From Companilactobacillus formosensis (GTDB taxonomy: Bacteria > Bacillota > Bacilli > Lactobacillales > Lactobacillaceae), in assembly GCF_005405305.1 (NCBI RefSeq), contig NZ_BJDU01000001.1, forward strand, positions 60,791 to 124,790: 64,000 bases of DNA, given 5' to 3'. A model generated the notes under the pieces. It worked only from the letters and a program-made list of their open reading frames with translations, was not told where the DNA came from and did not search any database. This document shows positions 24,651 to 32,741 of the stretch, piece after piece (position 1 is the stretch's first letter; every line of letters begins with the position of its first letter). The position numbers and the translations under genes were made by a program.

Positions 24651-25595
24651 CTAATTGAACAAACCACTAAAGAAGGAAACGATGCTATCCCAGATTCTTT
24701 GTAGGAAATTACGATTTTCTTCAGTATTGAGATTGTTGAAAATATTTTTTGCTTTGCTCATGATGTCGCTACTTAATTTAGAAGCTTGCTCTTTAAAGTT
24801 AGAATTTTTCAAAGCACCAGAGTTTCTAATTTGAACCATCAAGTTGATGATTTGTTGTTTTTGATTGTCATTGATGATGTTTTGAAGATTATTCTTTTGC
24901 AAGTTGTTATTTACGATCGTAGTAATTTGGTTGACCGTGATGTTGTCGCCTTTTTGAGCCATATCGGATTTGATTCCAGCAACAGCATTGTTTAATTGTT
25001 TATCGGAATATCCGTCGGTTCCTTTGTTAGCATCAGTAATACCACTTAGAACGTTCATTTCTTTTTGAGCGGCATTAACTTGGCTTTGATTTAAGTTATC
25101 ACCACTGTTGGCATAAGCGGCATAAATACCAGCTAGGGCACCAGAACCATCGATTGGAGTAGCTGAAGTTACGTAGATGTTGGCATCACTGATACCGGCA
25201 GTAACTGCGGCGTTACGATATTGGTCGGCGGTAATAGTAGTAATGTTGTTTTTACCATTGTAGTCGACAATTTTGACGTTGATACCAGAGCCAGATGAAG
25301 TTTTTTGAATCAAGGCTGAAGACCAAACGCCTGAACTACTAGTAAAAGTACTACCACTTGGATTTAAGTATTTAACTAAAGTATCGCCATTGACAGTGAT
25401 TGTTTTGTAATTACTGTCGCTGATCTGTGAAGATAAAGCGTTGATAGTACCTTGACGTTGGTCGCTCGTTAAAGATGTTCCCAAAGTCATTACCGGTTGA
25501 TCACTCAAACTATCAGCCTTAACACTCTGGGCAGTGAAGATTCCCAAAGTAATTACAGATACTAAACTCAATAAAATAATGTTTAACTTTTTCAC
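24651..25595 (-). CDS. Secreted DUF1002 protein (314 aa)
   Basis: GTG at 25595 is the start, preceded by GGAGGAC with about eight bases spacing. Residues 1-28 are a signal peptide (KKLNIILLSLVSVITLGIF ... VKA), with cleavage expected after VKA. The mature protein begins DSLSDQPVMTLGTSLTSDQR and carries the LxxY/N-rich helical pattern of DUF1002 proteins, which are extracellular proteins of unknown function in Firmicutes. It has no anchor, so it is secreted or loosely wall-bound. It ends with a hydrophobic IVSFFSGLFN tail. Monocistronic. Confidence 0.78.
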   Translation of the reverse strand: MKKLNIILLSLVSVITLGIFTAQSVKADSLSDQPVMTLGTSLTSDQRQGTINALSSQISDSNYKTITVNGDTLVKYLNPSGSTFTSSSGVWSSALIQKTSSGSGINVKIVDYNGKNNITTITADQYRNAAVTAGISDANIYVTSATPIDGSGALAGIYAAYANSGDNLNQSQVNAAQKEMNVLSGITDANKGTDGYSDKQLNNAVAGIKSDMAQKGDNITVNQITTIVNNNLQKNNLQNIINDNQKQQIINLMVQIRNSGALKNSNFKEQASKLSSDIMSKAKNIFNNLNTEENRNFLQRIWDSIVSFFSGLFN

Positions 25596-25766
25596 AGTAA
25601 AAGTCCTCCTTAATCCCAATTAAACCAGATATATGTGAAAAATTCGAGAAGATGACTAAATTTTTTAAAAACTTGTATTTTGAAATGGTTTTTTAAAATA
25701 AATTGTGCTATTCTGTAGGTTCTAGGATTACGCTTAAATAAATGTATAAGGATTAGGTGAAACACA

Positions 25767-26822
25767 ATGAAAATTGTCGTTCTTTCAGGCGGAAGAAGTA
25801 CAGAAAGAAATGTTTCTTTATCTTCCGGAGTTAAAATCACCAACGCACTACGTAGCAAAGGTTATGAAGTCGCATACGTTGATTCATTTTTAGGTAAGGA
25901 TATTGAAGAAGATAAGATTGATGATCTTTTCACGACTGAACCAGAAAGTGAAAGTAAATTGATCATTGATGATGAAGTCTTAACTGATGAAAAGATCAAT
26001 GCACTTCGTACCGATGGAACTCGCGGTCTTCTAGGTAGAAATGTCTTGAAGATTTGTCAACACGCCGATATTGTCTACATGGGACTTCACGGTGAAGATG
26101 GAGAAAATGGTAAAATGCAAGCTGTTTTCGATGTTTTTGATATTAGATACACTGGAAGTGGTACTTTAGCTTCTGGTCTAGCTATGGATAAGAAATATTC
26201 TAAAGAAATTTTTGTTCAAGATAATATTCCCACAGCCAAGTATGTAACTACTAAGACTGCTAAGATTTTGTCAGAAGATATTCCATTTAACTATCCAATG
26301 GTCGTTAAACCTTCCAATGGTGGTTCAAGTGTCGGTACACACATCGTTAAAAATGCGACTGAATTAAGAGAATCAGTTGCTGATGCTTTGAGATTCGATA
26401 CCGAAGTCTTGATTGAAGAATACATTCAAGGTCGTGAATTCTCAGTTGCTATCGTTGATGGTTTAGTTCTACCAGCTGTTGAAATCACAGTTGATACAGG
26501 TTGGTATGATTTCCAACACAAATTCCAAGAAAACAATGTGACACACTTCATCACACCACCAAATAACTTGGATGATGAAACACACAGTAAGATGCAAGCT
26601 TTGACTAAGAAGACTTTCGAAGCTCTAGGGATGAGCAACTATGGCCGTGTTGACTTCTTATTACGTGATGGTCAATTGTATGTCATGGAAGCTAACACTT
26701 TGCCAGGTATGACACCATTGTCATTGATGCCAAGAGAAGCAGAAGCAGCGGGAATTTCATACGCTGATCTTTGCGAAAGAATCATTAAGAGCAAGATGCA
26801 CTATTACGAAAATAAAAAATAG
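25767..26822 (+). CDS. ddl: D-alanine--D-alanine (or D-lactate) ligase (351 aa)
   Basis: An ATP-grasp ligase making the terminal D-Ala-D-X unit of peptidoglycan precursors in the cytosol. Motifs seen: VVLSGGRSTERNVSLSSG at the N-terminus, HGEDGENG, KPSNGGSSVGTH and EANTLPGMTPLSLMPREA. At the position of E. coli DdlB Tyr216 this enzyme has Phe253 (in YDFQHKF). That Tyr-to-Phe change is the known determinant of D-Ala-D-lactate activity in Leuconostoc and lactobacilli, predicting vancomycin-resistant precursors. Length is normal. AGGTGAAACACA precedes the ATG. Monocistronic, with a terminator just after the stop. Confidence 0.92.
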   Translation: MKIVVLSGGRSTERNVSLSSGVKITNALRSKGYEVAYVDSFLGKDIEEDKIDDLFTTEPESESKLIIDDEVLTDEKINALRTDGTRGLLGRNVLKICQHADIVYMGLHGEDGENGKMQAVFDVFDIRYTGSGTLASGLAMDKKYSKEIFVQDNIPTAKYVTTKTAKILSEDIPFNYPMVVKPSNGGSSVGTHIVKNATELRESVADALRFDTEVLIEEYIQGREFSVAIVDGLVLPAVEITVDTGWYDFQHKFQENNVTHFITPPNNLDDETHSKMQALTKKTFEALGMSNYGRVDFLLRDGQLYVMEANTLPGMTPLSLMPREAEAAGISYADLCERIIKSKMHYYENKK

Positions 26823-26828
26823 TTTTTC

Positions 26829-26863
26829 AAAGGCCATTTTCTTCTAAGAAAGTGGCCTTTTTT
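26829..26863 (+). terminator. Rho-independent terminator after ddl
   Basis: AAAGGCCATTTTCTT / AAGAAAGTGGCCTTT hairpin with a run of six T. Confidence 0.88.
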
Positions 26864-26942
26864 CTAATCAAAACGGTTTTTAAGAATGGTTATAATGAAA
26901 GTGTAAACATTATTAAAATATTGACTGTGAGGAATGTTTTTT

Positions 26943-27854
26943 ATGACAAGAAAAATTGGAATCATTGGAATGGGTAACGTCGGAGCAGCCTGTGCTCACT
27001 ATATCGTTGCTAGTGGTTTTGTGGATGATTTAGTTTTGATCGACAAAAACGAAAAGAAGGTCAAAGCTGACGCCTTGGATTTTGAAGATGCGATGGCAAA
27101 TCTTCCTTACCACACTAATATTTTTGTAAATGACTATTCACAATTAGACGATGCAGATGTAATTATTTCAGCTGTAGGTCACATTAAGTTGATTGGTGGC
27201 GATCATCCTAACCGTTTCGGTGAATTGAAACCAACTGGTGACGATGTCAAAGAAGTCGCTGCTAAAATCAAACAAACTAAATTTCACGGCATTATGGTCG
27301 TAATTAGTAACCCTAACGATGTTATGACCTCGTTGTATCAACAAGTGCTGGGCTTCCCTAAGGAACGCGTTATCGGAACTGGTACTTTGCTAGATTCAGC
27401 TCGTATGAAGCGTGCCGTCGGTAAAGCTTTCAAAGTCGACCCAAGATCGGTTTCTGGCTATAACTTAGGCGAACACGGTAATTCTCAATTTACCGCTTGG
27501 TCAACTGTTAAAGTAATGGATCAACCAATTTTGAAGCTTGCTAAAGAAGATGGTCTTGACTTAGATAAGATCAATGAAGATGTTCGTATGGGTGGCTTTA
27601 CGGTCTTTGATGGTAAAGGCTACACTAATTACGGTATTTCAACGGCTGCTGTCAGATTGTCTTTGGCCATCTTGAATGATGCTCGAATTGAATTGCCAGT
27701 ATCTAACTTCCGTGAAGAATACGGAGTTTACTTATCATATCCAGCAATTGTAGGACGTGAAGGTATTTTGAAACAATTACAATTAGATTTACCACAAGAA
27801 GAATTAGATAAGTTGCAATATTCAGCTGATTACATCAAGAAAAATCTTAAATAA
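26943..27854 (+). CDS. L-2-hydroxyisocaproate dehydrogenase-type 2-hydroxyacid dehydrogenase, copy 1 (303 aa)
   Basis: An NAD-dependent LDH/MDH-superfamily enzyme reducing branched 2-oxo acids to L-2-hydroxy acids. It matches L-HicDH of Weissella confusa closely: [16 protein letters not shown] (nucleotide fold), [36 protein letters not shown] and [13 protein letters not shown] (catalytic His). I start at ATG 26943, with GAGG 11 bases upstream; an upstream in-frame ATG lies too close to the ribosome site. The substrate loop reads [15 protein letters not shown] second copy follows 147 bases later. Likely role: NAD regeneration from transaminated leucine and relatives, giving flavour acids. Generic L-lactate dehydrogenase is less likely because of ISNPNDVM. 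Confidence 0.82.
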   Translation: MTRKIGIIGMGNVGAACAHYIVASGFVDDLVLIDKNEKKVKADALDFEDAMANLPYHTNIFVNDYSQLDDADVIISAVGHIKLIGGDHPNRFGELKPTGDDVKEVAAKIKQTKFHGIMVVISNPNDVMTSLYQQVLGFPKERVIGTGTLLDSARMKRAVGKAFKVDPRSVSGYNLGEHGNSQFTAWSTVKVMDQPILKLAKEDGLDLDKINEDVRMGGFTVFDGKGYTNYGISTAAVRLSLAILNDARIELPVSNFREEYGVYLSYPAIVGREGILKQLQLDLPQEELDKLQYSADYIKKNLK

Positions 27855-27866
27855 GTTTCTTAATTT

Positions 27867-27897
27867 AGTCATTCTCGAAAGAGAGTGGCTTTTTTTA
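27867..27897 (+). terminator. Rho-independent terminator between the two hydroxyacid dehydrogenase genes
   Basis: AGTCATTCTC GAAA GAGAGTGGCT with a seven-T tail. The two paralogues are thus separate transcription units, with a TATAAT box at about 27950 for the second. Confidence 0.88.
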
Positions 27898-28001
27898 TGC
27901 CAAAATTTAATTATTTTATATTATTAACTTTATTTTAATGAAATTAGAGTATAATGGCAGTCACAAACAGAAATTCTTTAATAGATTGAGAGGCTGATTT
28001 T

Positions 28002-28928
28002 ATGACTAGAAAAGTAGCAATCATCGGAACAGGTAATGTAGGAGCCGCCTGTGCGCATTATATCGTTGCTAGTGGTTTCGTCGATGATTTAGTTTTGATT
28101 GATAAAAATGAAAAGAAAGTAAAATCCGATGCGTTGGATTTTGAAGATGCGATGGCTAATTTGCCGTTCCATACTAATATTTTCGTGAATGACTACTCTC
28201 AATTAGATGATACAGATGTAATCATCTCGGCTGTAGGCAATATTAAATTGCAAGACCGAGTGGAGCCAGATCGTTTTGCTGAATTGGAATTCACTAGTAA
28301 TGCTGTAACCGACGTGGCTAAAAAAATCCATCAAACAAAGTTCCATGGCTGCATTGTTGTTATTAGTAATCCTAATGATGTTATGGTTTCAATTTATCAA
28401 AAGATTACTGGTTTACCTAAGAATCAAGTTATGGGAACTGGCACTTTGTTGGACTCAGCTCGAATGAAACGTGCAGTTGGAGCAGCTTTAGACGTTGATC
28501 CTAGATCGGTTGAAGGCTACAACTTAGGTGAACACGGTAATTCACAATTTACAGCTTGGTCCACCGTTAAAGTAATGGATCGTTCTATTAAAGATTGGGC
28601 TCAAGAAGATGGTCTTGATCTTGATAAGTTGAATGAAGATATCAGAATGGGCGGTTTCACAGTCTTTAGTGGGAAGAAATATACTAATTATGGTATTTCG
28701 ACTGCAGCTGTGGAATTGACCTTGGCTGTTTTGAATGATGCTCATATCGAATTGCCAGTTTCCAATTATCGTGAAGAATATGGAACTTACTTGTCATATC
28801 CAGCTATTATTGGAAGAAAAGGTGTTATCAAACAAGTTCAGTTGGACTTGCCACAGGAAGAATTGGATAAATTGCAATATTCAGCTGATTTCATTAAAAG
28901 CAAATTAGCTGAACGAGTTTCTGAATAA
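28002..28928 (+). CDS. L-2-hydroxyisocaproate dehydrogenase-type enzyme, copy 2 (308 aa)
   Basis: Paralogue of the preceding gene with the same nucleotide fold ([16 protein letters not shown]), [10 protein letters not shown] and [12 protein letters not shown] motifs, and a slightly longer C-terminus. The active-site loop differs markedly: GNIKLQDRVEPDRFAELEFT here against [14 protein letters not shown] in copy 1. Copy 2 is nearer the W. confusa L-HicDH pattern (GNIKLQ...DRFAELKFT). The two enzymes may therefore prefer different 2-oxo acids. GAGAGGC lies before ATG 28002. Own promoter and own terminator. Confidence 0.84.
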   Translation: MTRKVAIIGTGNVGAACAHYIVASGFVDDLVLIDKNEKKVKSDALDFEDAMANLPFHTNIFVNDYSQLDDTDVIISAVGNIKLQDRVEPDRFAELEFTSNAVTDVAKKIHQTKFHGCIVVISNPNDVMVSIYQKITGLPKNQVMGTGTLLDSARMKRAVGAALDVDPRSVEGYNLGEHGNSQFTAWSTVKVMDRSIKDWAQEDGLDLDKLNEDIRMGGFTVFSGKKYTNYGISTAAVELTLAVLNDAHIELPVSNYREEYGTYLSYPAIIGRKGVIKQVQLDLPQEELDKLQYSADFIKSKLAERVSE

Positions 28929-28968
28929 TTGTGAAAAAATAGTTAATATAATAGAATATTTTGAATCG

Positions 28969-29001
28969 AATAACGCAGCCATAACGCTACGTTATTTTTT
29001 T
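28969..29001 (+). terminator. Rho-independent terminator
   Basis: AATAACGCAGC / GCTACGTTATT stem with one mismatch and a seven-T tail, after the second dehydrogenase gene. Confidence 0.82.
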
Positions 29002-29074
29002 GTATTCCTATCATTACAGTTAGTTCAGTCGTTATTGATTACATTATGAAAGAATGCATATACATATGAAAAAT

Positions 29075-29085
29075 TGGTCAGACCA
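29075..29085. promoter_or_regulatory. Operator-like palindrome upstream of the GntR gene
   Basis: TGGTCAGACCA is a TGGT/ACCA palindrome related to NagR (dre) sites but with a 3-base centre. It lies in the 348-base region before the regulator gene, which also holds a hairpin AAAGTGGTAC / GTACCACTTT (29108-29135) followed by TATTTTTT that looks like a terminator or attenuator. Confidence 0.4.
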
Positions 29086-29107
29086 GTTTTACCAGTGGTA
29101 TCTTATG

Positions 29108-29143
29108 AAAGTGGTACCAAAAAAAGTACCACTTTATTTTTTC
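29108..29143 (+). terminator. Terminator-like hairpin upstream of the sugar operon
   Basis: Perfect 10-bp inverted repeat AAAGTGGTAC / GTACCACTTT with a CAAAAAAA loop and TATTTTTT tail. No gene lies directly upstream apart from the dehydrogenase with its own terminator, so it could be part of a regulatory leader. Confidence 0.5.
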
Positions 29144-29194
29144 ACCACAAAAACCATTGATACCGCTGATTTTCCAAGATAAACCACCTTTTGA

Positions 29195-29238
29195 TTGGTC
29201 TATCCCAGTTATTGTTTTATAAATTGTAACCGTATACA
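29195..29238 (+). promoter_or_regulatory. Promoter of the gntR-PTS operon with dre-like and cre-like sites
   Basis: TTGGTC (29195-29200) and TATAAA (29218-29223) are 17 bases apart. TGGTCTATCCCA (29196-29207), resembling a NagR operator, overlaps the -35. TGTAACCGTATACA (29225-29238) matches the cre consensus at 13 of 14 positions and lies at the start of transcription, a position expected for CcpA repression. All inference from motifs. Confidence 0.5.
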
Positions 29239-29276
29239 ATGGTCTTGTGGTTGATACCAGAAAGGATTGGATTCGT

Positions 29277-29993
29277 ATGAAAATTACTCTTCAAGAACAG
29301 TTAATCAACTTGCTGACTAATTACATTCAGACTTTACCAGCCAATGCTAAATTGCCCTCCGAAAGGGAATTAGCTGAAAAATATGAATTATCTAGGACAA
29401 CAGTCAGAGCCGCTCTGATGGAGTTGGAAGTTACTGGGATGATTCGTCGGGTTCATGGTAAAGGCACTTTTGTTAATAGAGTTGATCTGAATAGTGATTT
29501 GAATAGTAGTTATAGTTTCAATAAGCAGATGATTTCACTGGGGAAAAAACCACAAACCAAAATTCTTAGTTTTGAGAGGAAGGAGGCTAATGCATACTTC
29601 GCTAAGAATTTGGAAACTGAAGTGGGCAGTCAAATCATTAAGTTAAAGCGACTTCGATTTGCCGACGGGATTCCGGTGATGTTGGAAAGAACTTACTTAC
29701 CGGCTGAACACTTCAGTTTATTGACTGAATCGATGTTATCCAATCGCTCATTGTATTCAGTTTTCGCAGAAGAATTTAATGAACAGGTGTACTACGCTGA
29801 TGAATATTTTCTAGCCGGCATTACTAGTGCAAATGATAGTAAATATTTGAAAATCAAAGAAGGTACGCCGTGCTTGAATCTCAGACGACAAACGTATAAT
29901 CCGCACAATCAAATTATTGAGTTTACTTTGAGTGTTGCACGAAGTGATCAATTTGCATATCACATCAGACACGATATCAGTAACAAATCCTAA
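29277..29993 (+). CDS. GntR family regulator with UTRA domain, NagR-like (238 aa)
   Basis: Start at ATG 29277, ten bases after AAAGGA; a GTG at 29247 precedes that ribosome site and is rejected. N-terminal winged helix: LPSERELAEKYELSRTTVRA then GMIRRVHGKGTFVNR. The UTRA ligand domain follows (about 85-235), with IIKLKRLRFADGIPVMLERT and the C-terminal PCLNLRRQTYN..NQIIEFTLSVAR pattern. NagR/YvoA proteins of this type sense GlcN-6-P or GlcNAc-6-P and repress amino-sugar genes. It heads the PTS operon, and sites of the NagR type (TGGTATAGACC) lie at the promoters of both downstream nagA genes, so those are likely targets together with itself. Confidence 0.82.
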   Translation: MKITLQEQLINLLTNYIQTLPANAKLPSERELAEKYELSRTTVRAALMELEVTGMIRRVHGKGTFVNRVDLNSDLNSSYSFNKQMISLGKKPQTKILSFERKEANAYFAKNLETEVGSQIIKLKRLRFADGIPVMLERTYLPAEHFSLLTESMLSNRSLYSVFAEEFNEQVYYADEYFLAGITSANDSKYLKIKEGTPCLNLRRQTYNPHNQIIEFTLSVARSDQFAYHIRHDISNKS

Positions 29994-30026
29994 GGAAGAG
30001 TAGTTAATATTTGGAGGTATAAAGAT

Positions 30027-30515
30027 ATGGGTATTATTGCAGTAAGAATCGATGAAAGATTAATTCACGGACAAGTTGCTAATTTATGGACAACTAAATT
30101 ACAAGCTTCAAGAATCATGGTAGTTGATAACGATATTATAAAGAATGACATTCAAAAGACTGCCCTTAAATTAGCTAAACCAGCCGGGGTTAACCTCAGT
30201 ATTTTAGGAACAAAGAAATCTTCAGCAAATATCTTAGCCGGCAAGTATGAATCACAAAGAGTGTTCCTTGTTGTTAAGAAACCAGAAACATTAGTACAAA
30301 TGATTGAAGAAGGGGTTAAGTTCGACACTATCAATGTTGGTAACATGTCTCAAAAAGACAATACACAACACTTAACACAATCAATCAATGTAACAGACGA
30401 AGATTACGATGCATTCCACAAGATTTTAGATGCAGGGGTTAAGATTACTGCACAAATGGTTCCAAATGACGATGCCAAAGACTTCGCAGGTATCTTAAAA
30501 GATTACAAAAAATAG
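30027..30515 (+). CDS. PTS mannose-family EIIB component (162 aa)
   Basis: Transfers phosphate from IIA to the incoming sugar. The phospho-histidine H14 lies in VRIDERLIHGQVANLW, the family hallmark, and the protein length is that of single-domain IIB of the mannose/fructose/sorbose family. TTTGGAGGTATAAAG precedes ATG 30027. It follows the GntR gene by 33 bases and opens the PTS block IIB-IIC-IID-IIA. Order and companions match the galactosamine / lacto-N-biose PTS type rather than the glucose/mannose type, in which IIA and IIB are fused. Confidence 0.87.
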   Translation: MGIIAVRIDERLIHGQVANLWTTKLQASRIMVVDNDIIKNDIQKTALKLAKPAGVNLSILGTKKSSANILAGKYESQRVFLVVKKPETLVQMIEEGVKFDTINVGNMSQKDNTQHLTQSINVTDEDYDAFHKILDAGVKITAQMVPNDDAKDFAGILKDYKK

Positions 30516-30537
30516 TCATTAATTGGGGGAAAAAACA

Positions 30538-31467
30538 ATGGAATTTTCAATTGTTCAAATATTGCTTCTAACGGCATATTCTATGTACAACATTTATGAT
30601 GAATTGCAAATGAACTCATCATTGAGTCAACCCGTTTGGGCCGGAATGATTTCTGGTTTGATCATGGGTGATATGAAGACCGGACTAGTTATTGGTGCCG
30701 CTCTTCAATTGACAGTTCTTGGTGTTGGTACTTTCGGTGGTGCTTCAAAGATCGATGCTAACTCAGGTACTGTTTTAGCTACAGCCTTTTCAATCGGTAC
30801 TGGTATGAAAGCTGCTACAGCTATCGCTGCTATTGGTGTTCCAGTTGCCGCATTGTTAACATCATTTGATATCCTAGCAAGATTTGCTAATACTTATTTC
30901 CAACACAAAGTTGATAAAGATATTGAAAACTTCAACTACAAGGGTATTGAAAGACATTCAATCATGGGTGTACTTCCATGGACATTATCACGTGGTATTC
31001 CTGTATTCCTAGCTTTGGCTCTAGGTCAAGGTGTTGTTAAGACAATGGTTACATATCTAAACGGAGATCTACAATGGTTGAACACAGGTCTACAAACAGC
31101 CGGTGCTACACTTCCAGCCGTTGGTTTTGCTATTTTGCTTCACTACTTACCAGTTAAGAAACACATTGCATACTTGATTCTTGGTTTTACAATTACTGCC
31201 CTACTATCAACAGTATTTACAAGTATCCAAACACTTGGTACAGGTCTTGGTGCTGCAAGTAAAGCCTTTACAACAACATTCAATTCTCTACCAATGTTAG
31301 CTATTGCTTTAATCGGTGGTGCTTTTGCCATTCTCGAATACAAGAAATCAATGGCTAAATTAAATTCTGCTCCAGCCACAAGTTCAAACAATAGTTCTGA
31401 CGATGAGGACGAAGAAGACGAAATCGAAGACGCTAATGGGGAGGTTTCCGGTGATGAAGAAGAATAA
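30538..31467 (+). CDS. PTS mannose-family EIIC component (309 aa)
   Basis: The membrane channel subunit. I start at ATG 30538 behind GGGGGAAAAAA. Hydrophobic helices fill residues 1-280, with the conserved PVWAGMISGLIMGDMKTGLV and LGVGTFGGASKIDANSGTVL segments of sorbose-type IIC. The extreme C-terminus, after a short KKSMAKLN linker, is a strongly acidic tail (SSDDEDEEDEIED...GDEEE) of about 23 residues, unusual for IIC. The gene end overlaps the IID gene by 14 bases, and part of the acidic tail is encoded in this overlap and in the ribosome site region of IID. Function in sugar translocation is certain in type; specificity is inferred from neighbours. Confidence 0.86.
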   Translation: MEFSIVQILLLTAYSMYNIYDELQMNSSLSQPVWAGMISGLIMGDMKTGLVIGAALQLTVLGVGTFGGASKIDANSGTVLATAFSIGTGMKAATAIAAIGVPVAALLTSFDILARFANTYFQHKVDKDIENFNYKGIERHSIMGVLPWTLSRGIPVFLALALGQGVVKTMVTYLNGDLQWLNTGLQTAGATLPAVGFAILLHYLPVKKHIAYLILGFTITALLSTVFTSIQTLGTGLGAASKAFTTTFNSLPMLAIALIGGAFAILEYKKSMAKLNSAPATSSNNSSDDEDEEDEIEDANGEVSGDEEE

Positions 31468-32305
31468 CGGATATGAATTAACTAAAGCAGATTTTAAACA
31501 AATCAATAAGCGTAGTTTGTTCGGTTTCCAAATGGGATGGAACTACGAAATAATGCAAGGTTCAGGTTATTTATACACAATCTTGCCACAACTAAGAAAA
31601 ATTTATGGTGATGGTACTCCAGAGCTAAAAGAAGCTATGAAGACTCACAACCAATTCTTTAATACAAGTAACTTCTTTAATACAAGTAACTTCTTTAATA
31701 CAAGTAACTTCTTTAACACAATTATTACTGGTATCGACTTGGCCGTTGAAGGTAAAGAAGGTGTTGATTCACTAGACACTGTTGCCGGTATTAAGACAGG
31801 TCTTATGGGACCATTCGCTGCTATCGGTGATTCACTTTTCGCCGCTTTAGTTCCAACTATCATGGGTGCTATTGCTGCTACAATGGCTGCTCAAGGTAAC
31901 CCAATCGGTTTATTCCTATGGTTAGCAGTAAATATTGCTATCATGGTCTTCCGTTGGAAACAACTTCACTTTGCTTACAAGACAGGTACAAAACTTGTTT
32001 CTGAAATGCAAGGTCAACTAAATGCTTTAACAGATGCTGCTACATTGCTAGGTGTCTTCATTGTTGGTGCTTTGATTGCAAGTATGATCAACATTCAAGT
32101 TCCACTAGTTGCCCACTTGGGTAAAGTTTCATTGAGTGTTCAAAGCAACATCGATATGATTCTTCCACGTCTTGTTCCAGCTGCAGTCGTAGGTCTTGTT
32201 TACTGGTTACTAGGTAAGAAGGGTATGACTTCTACAAAGGTTATCTTTATCGTTATTATCTTCGCAGTTGCACTTTCAGCAATCGGCGTACTTGGTAAAA
32301 TCTAG
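31454..32305 (+). CDS. PTS mannose-family EIID component (283 aa)
   Basis: The second membrane subunit of the permease. ATG 31454 is nine bases after GGGGAGG (GTG 31451 is an alternative); longer versions lack a ribosome site. Conserved segments are the QMGWNYEIMQGSGYLYTILP N-terminus, LMGPFAAIGDSLFAALVPTI and the C-terminal helix. In the region where relatives read FFNTxPxF..xITGI, this protein has FFNTSN three times in a row, followed by FFNTIITGIDLA, because an 18-base unit is tandemly triplicated. That adds 12 residues to a conserved cytoplasmic segment without breaking the frame. The rest is intact, so it may still function. Confidence 0.85.
   Translation: MKKNNGYELTKADFKQINKRSLFGFQMGWNYEIMQGSGYLYTILPQLRKIYGDGTPELKEAMKTHNQFFNTSNFFNTSNFFNTSNFFNTIITGIDLAVEGKEGVDSLDTVAGIKTGLMGPFAAIGDSLFAALVPTIMGAIAATMAAQGNPIGLFLWLAVNIAIMVFRWKQLHFAYKTGTKLVSEMQGQLNALTDAATLLGVFIVGALIASMINIQVPLVAHLGKVSLSVQSNIDMILPRLVPAAVVGLVYWLLGKKGMTSTKVIFIVIIFAVALSAIGVLGKI
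31655..31719 (+). repeat. In-frame 18-bp tandem repeat, three units plus a partial
   Basis: TTCTTTAATACAAGTAAC occurs at 31655-31672, 31673-31690 and 31691-31708 with no differences, followed by a partial unit to 31719. It encodes FFNTSN repeats in EIID. Perfect identity implies recent expansion by slippage or recombination, or possibly an assembly artefact. Confidence 0.95.
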
Positions 32306-32318
32306 GAGGATTTAAATT

Positions 32319-32741
32319 ATGGCATTAATCTTGATGAGTCATGGAAACATGGCAATTGAAACTTTAAAATCAGCAGAATTAATTATCGGTGAACTACCTG
32401 AAACAGTTGCTTTGGGACTTCAAAAATCTGACGGTCCTGAAACTCTAAAGGCTAAGGTAGAAACTGAAATCAAAAAGTATTATGGCAAGGAACCAGTCTT
32501 CTTGATCGTTGATTTATTGGGTGGAACTCCTGGTAACGTCGCTGTCAATTTGACACAAGATTACCCTGAAATGCACGTTATTTCTGGCTTGAACCTACCA
32601 ATGGTTATTAACTATGCTAATCAAAAGTTTATCGGACAAGACATTAAAGTTAGCGACATTATGAAGGAAGGCAAAGACGGAATCGTTGATGTTAACGCCT
32701 TTATCAATGCAGAATCTGACGAGGATGATGAGGATGAATAA
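32319..32741 (+). CDS. PTS mannose-family EIIA component (140 aa)
   Basis: Accepts phosphate from HPr. Phosphorylation site H8 in LILMSHGNMA, followed by VFLIVDLLGGTPGN, the family signature. AGGAGGATTTAAATT precedes ATG 32319. The protein ends with an acidic tail (ESDEDDEDE) like the one on IIC. Its last eight bases overlap the start of the next gene, whose ribosome site GAGG lies inside the acidic codons, so translation is coupled. Completes the PTS set. Confidence 0.87.
   Translation: MALILMSHGNMAIETLKSAELIIGELPETVALGLQKSDGPETLKAKVETEIKKYYGKEPVFLIVDLLGGTPGNVAVNLTQDYPEMHVISGLNLPMVINYANQKFIGQDIKVSDIMKEGKDGIVDVNAFINAESDEDDEDE

Noticed and set aside
26943-28928. Annotation of the two dehydrogenases as L-lactate dehydrogenase or malate dehydrogenase
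   Set aside because: The motifs [17 protein letters not shown] and the loop sequence fit L-2-hydroxyisocaproate dehydrogenase much better.
31655-31719. Short tandem repeats as a possible CRISPR array
   Set aside because: Units are contiguous without spacers and lie in frame inside EIID.
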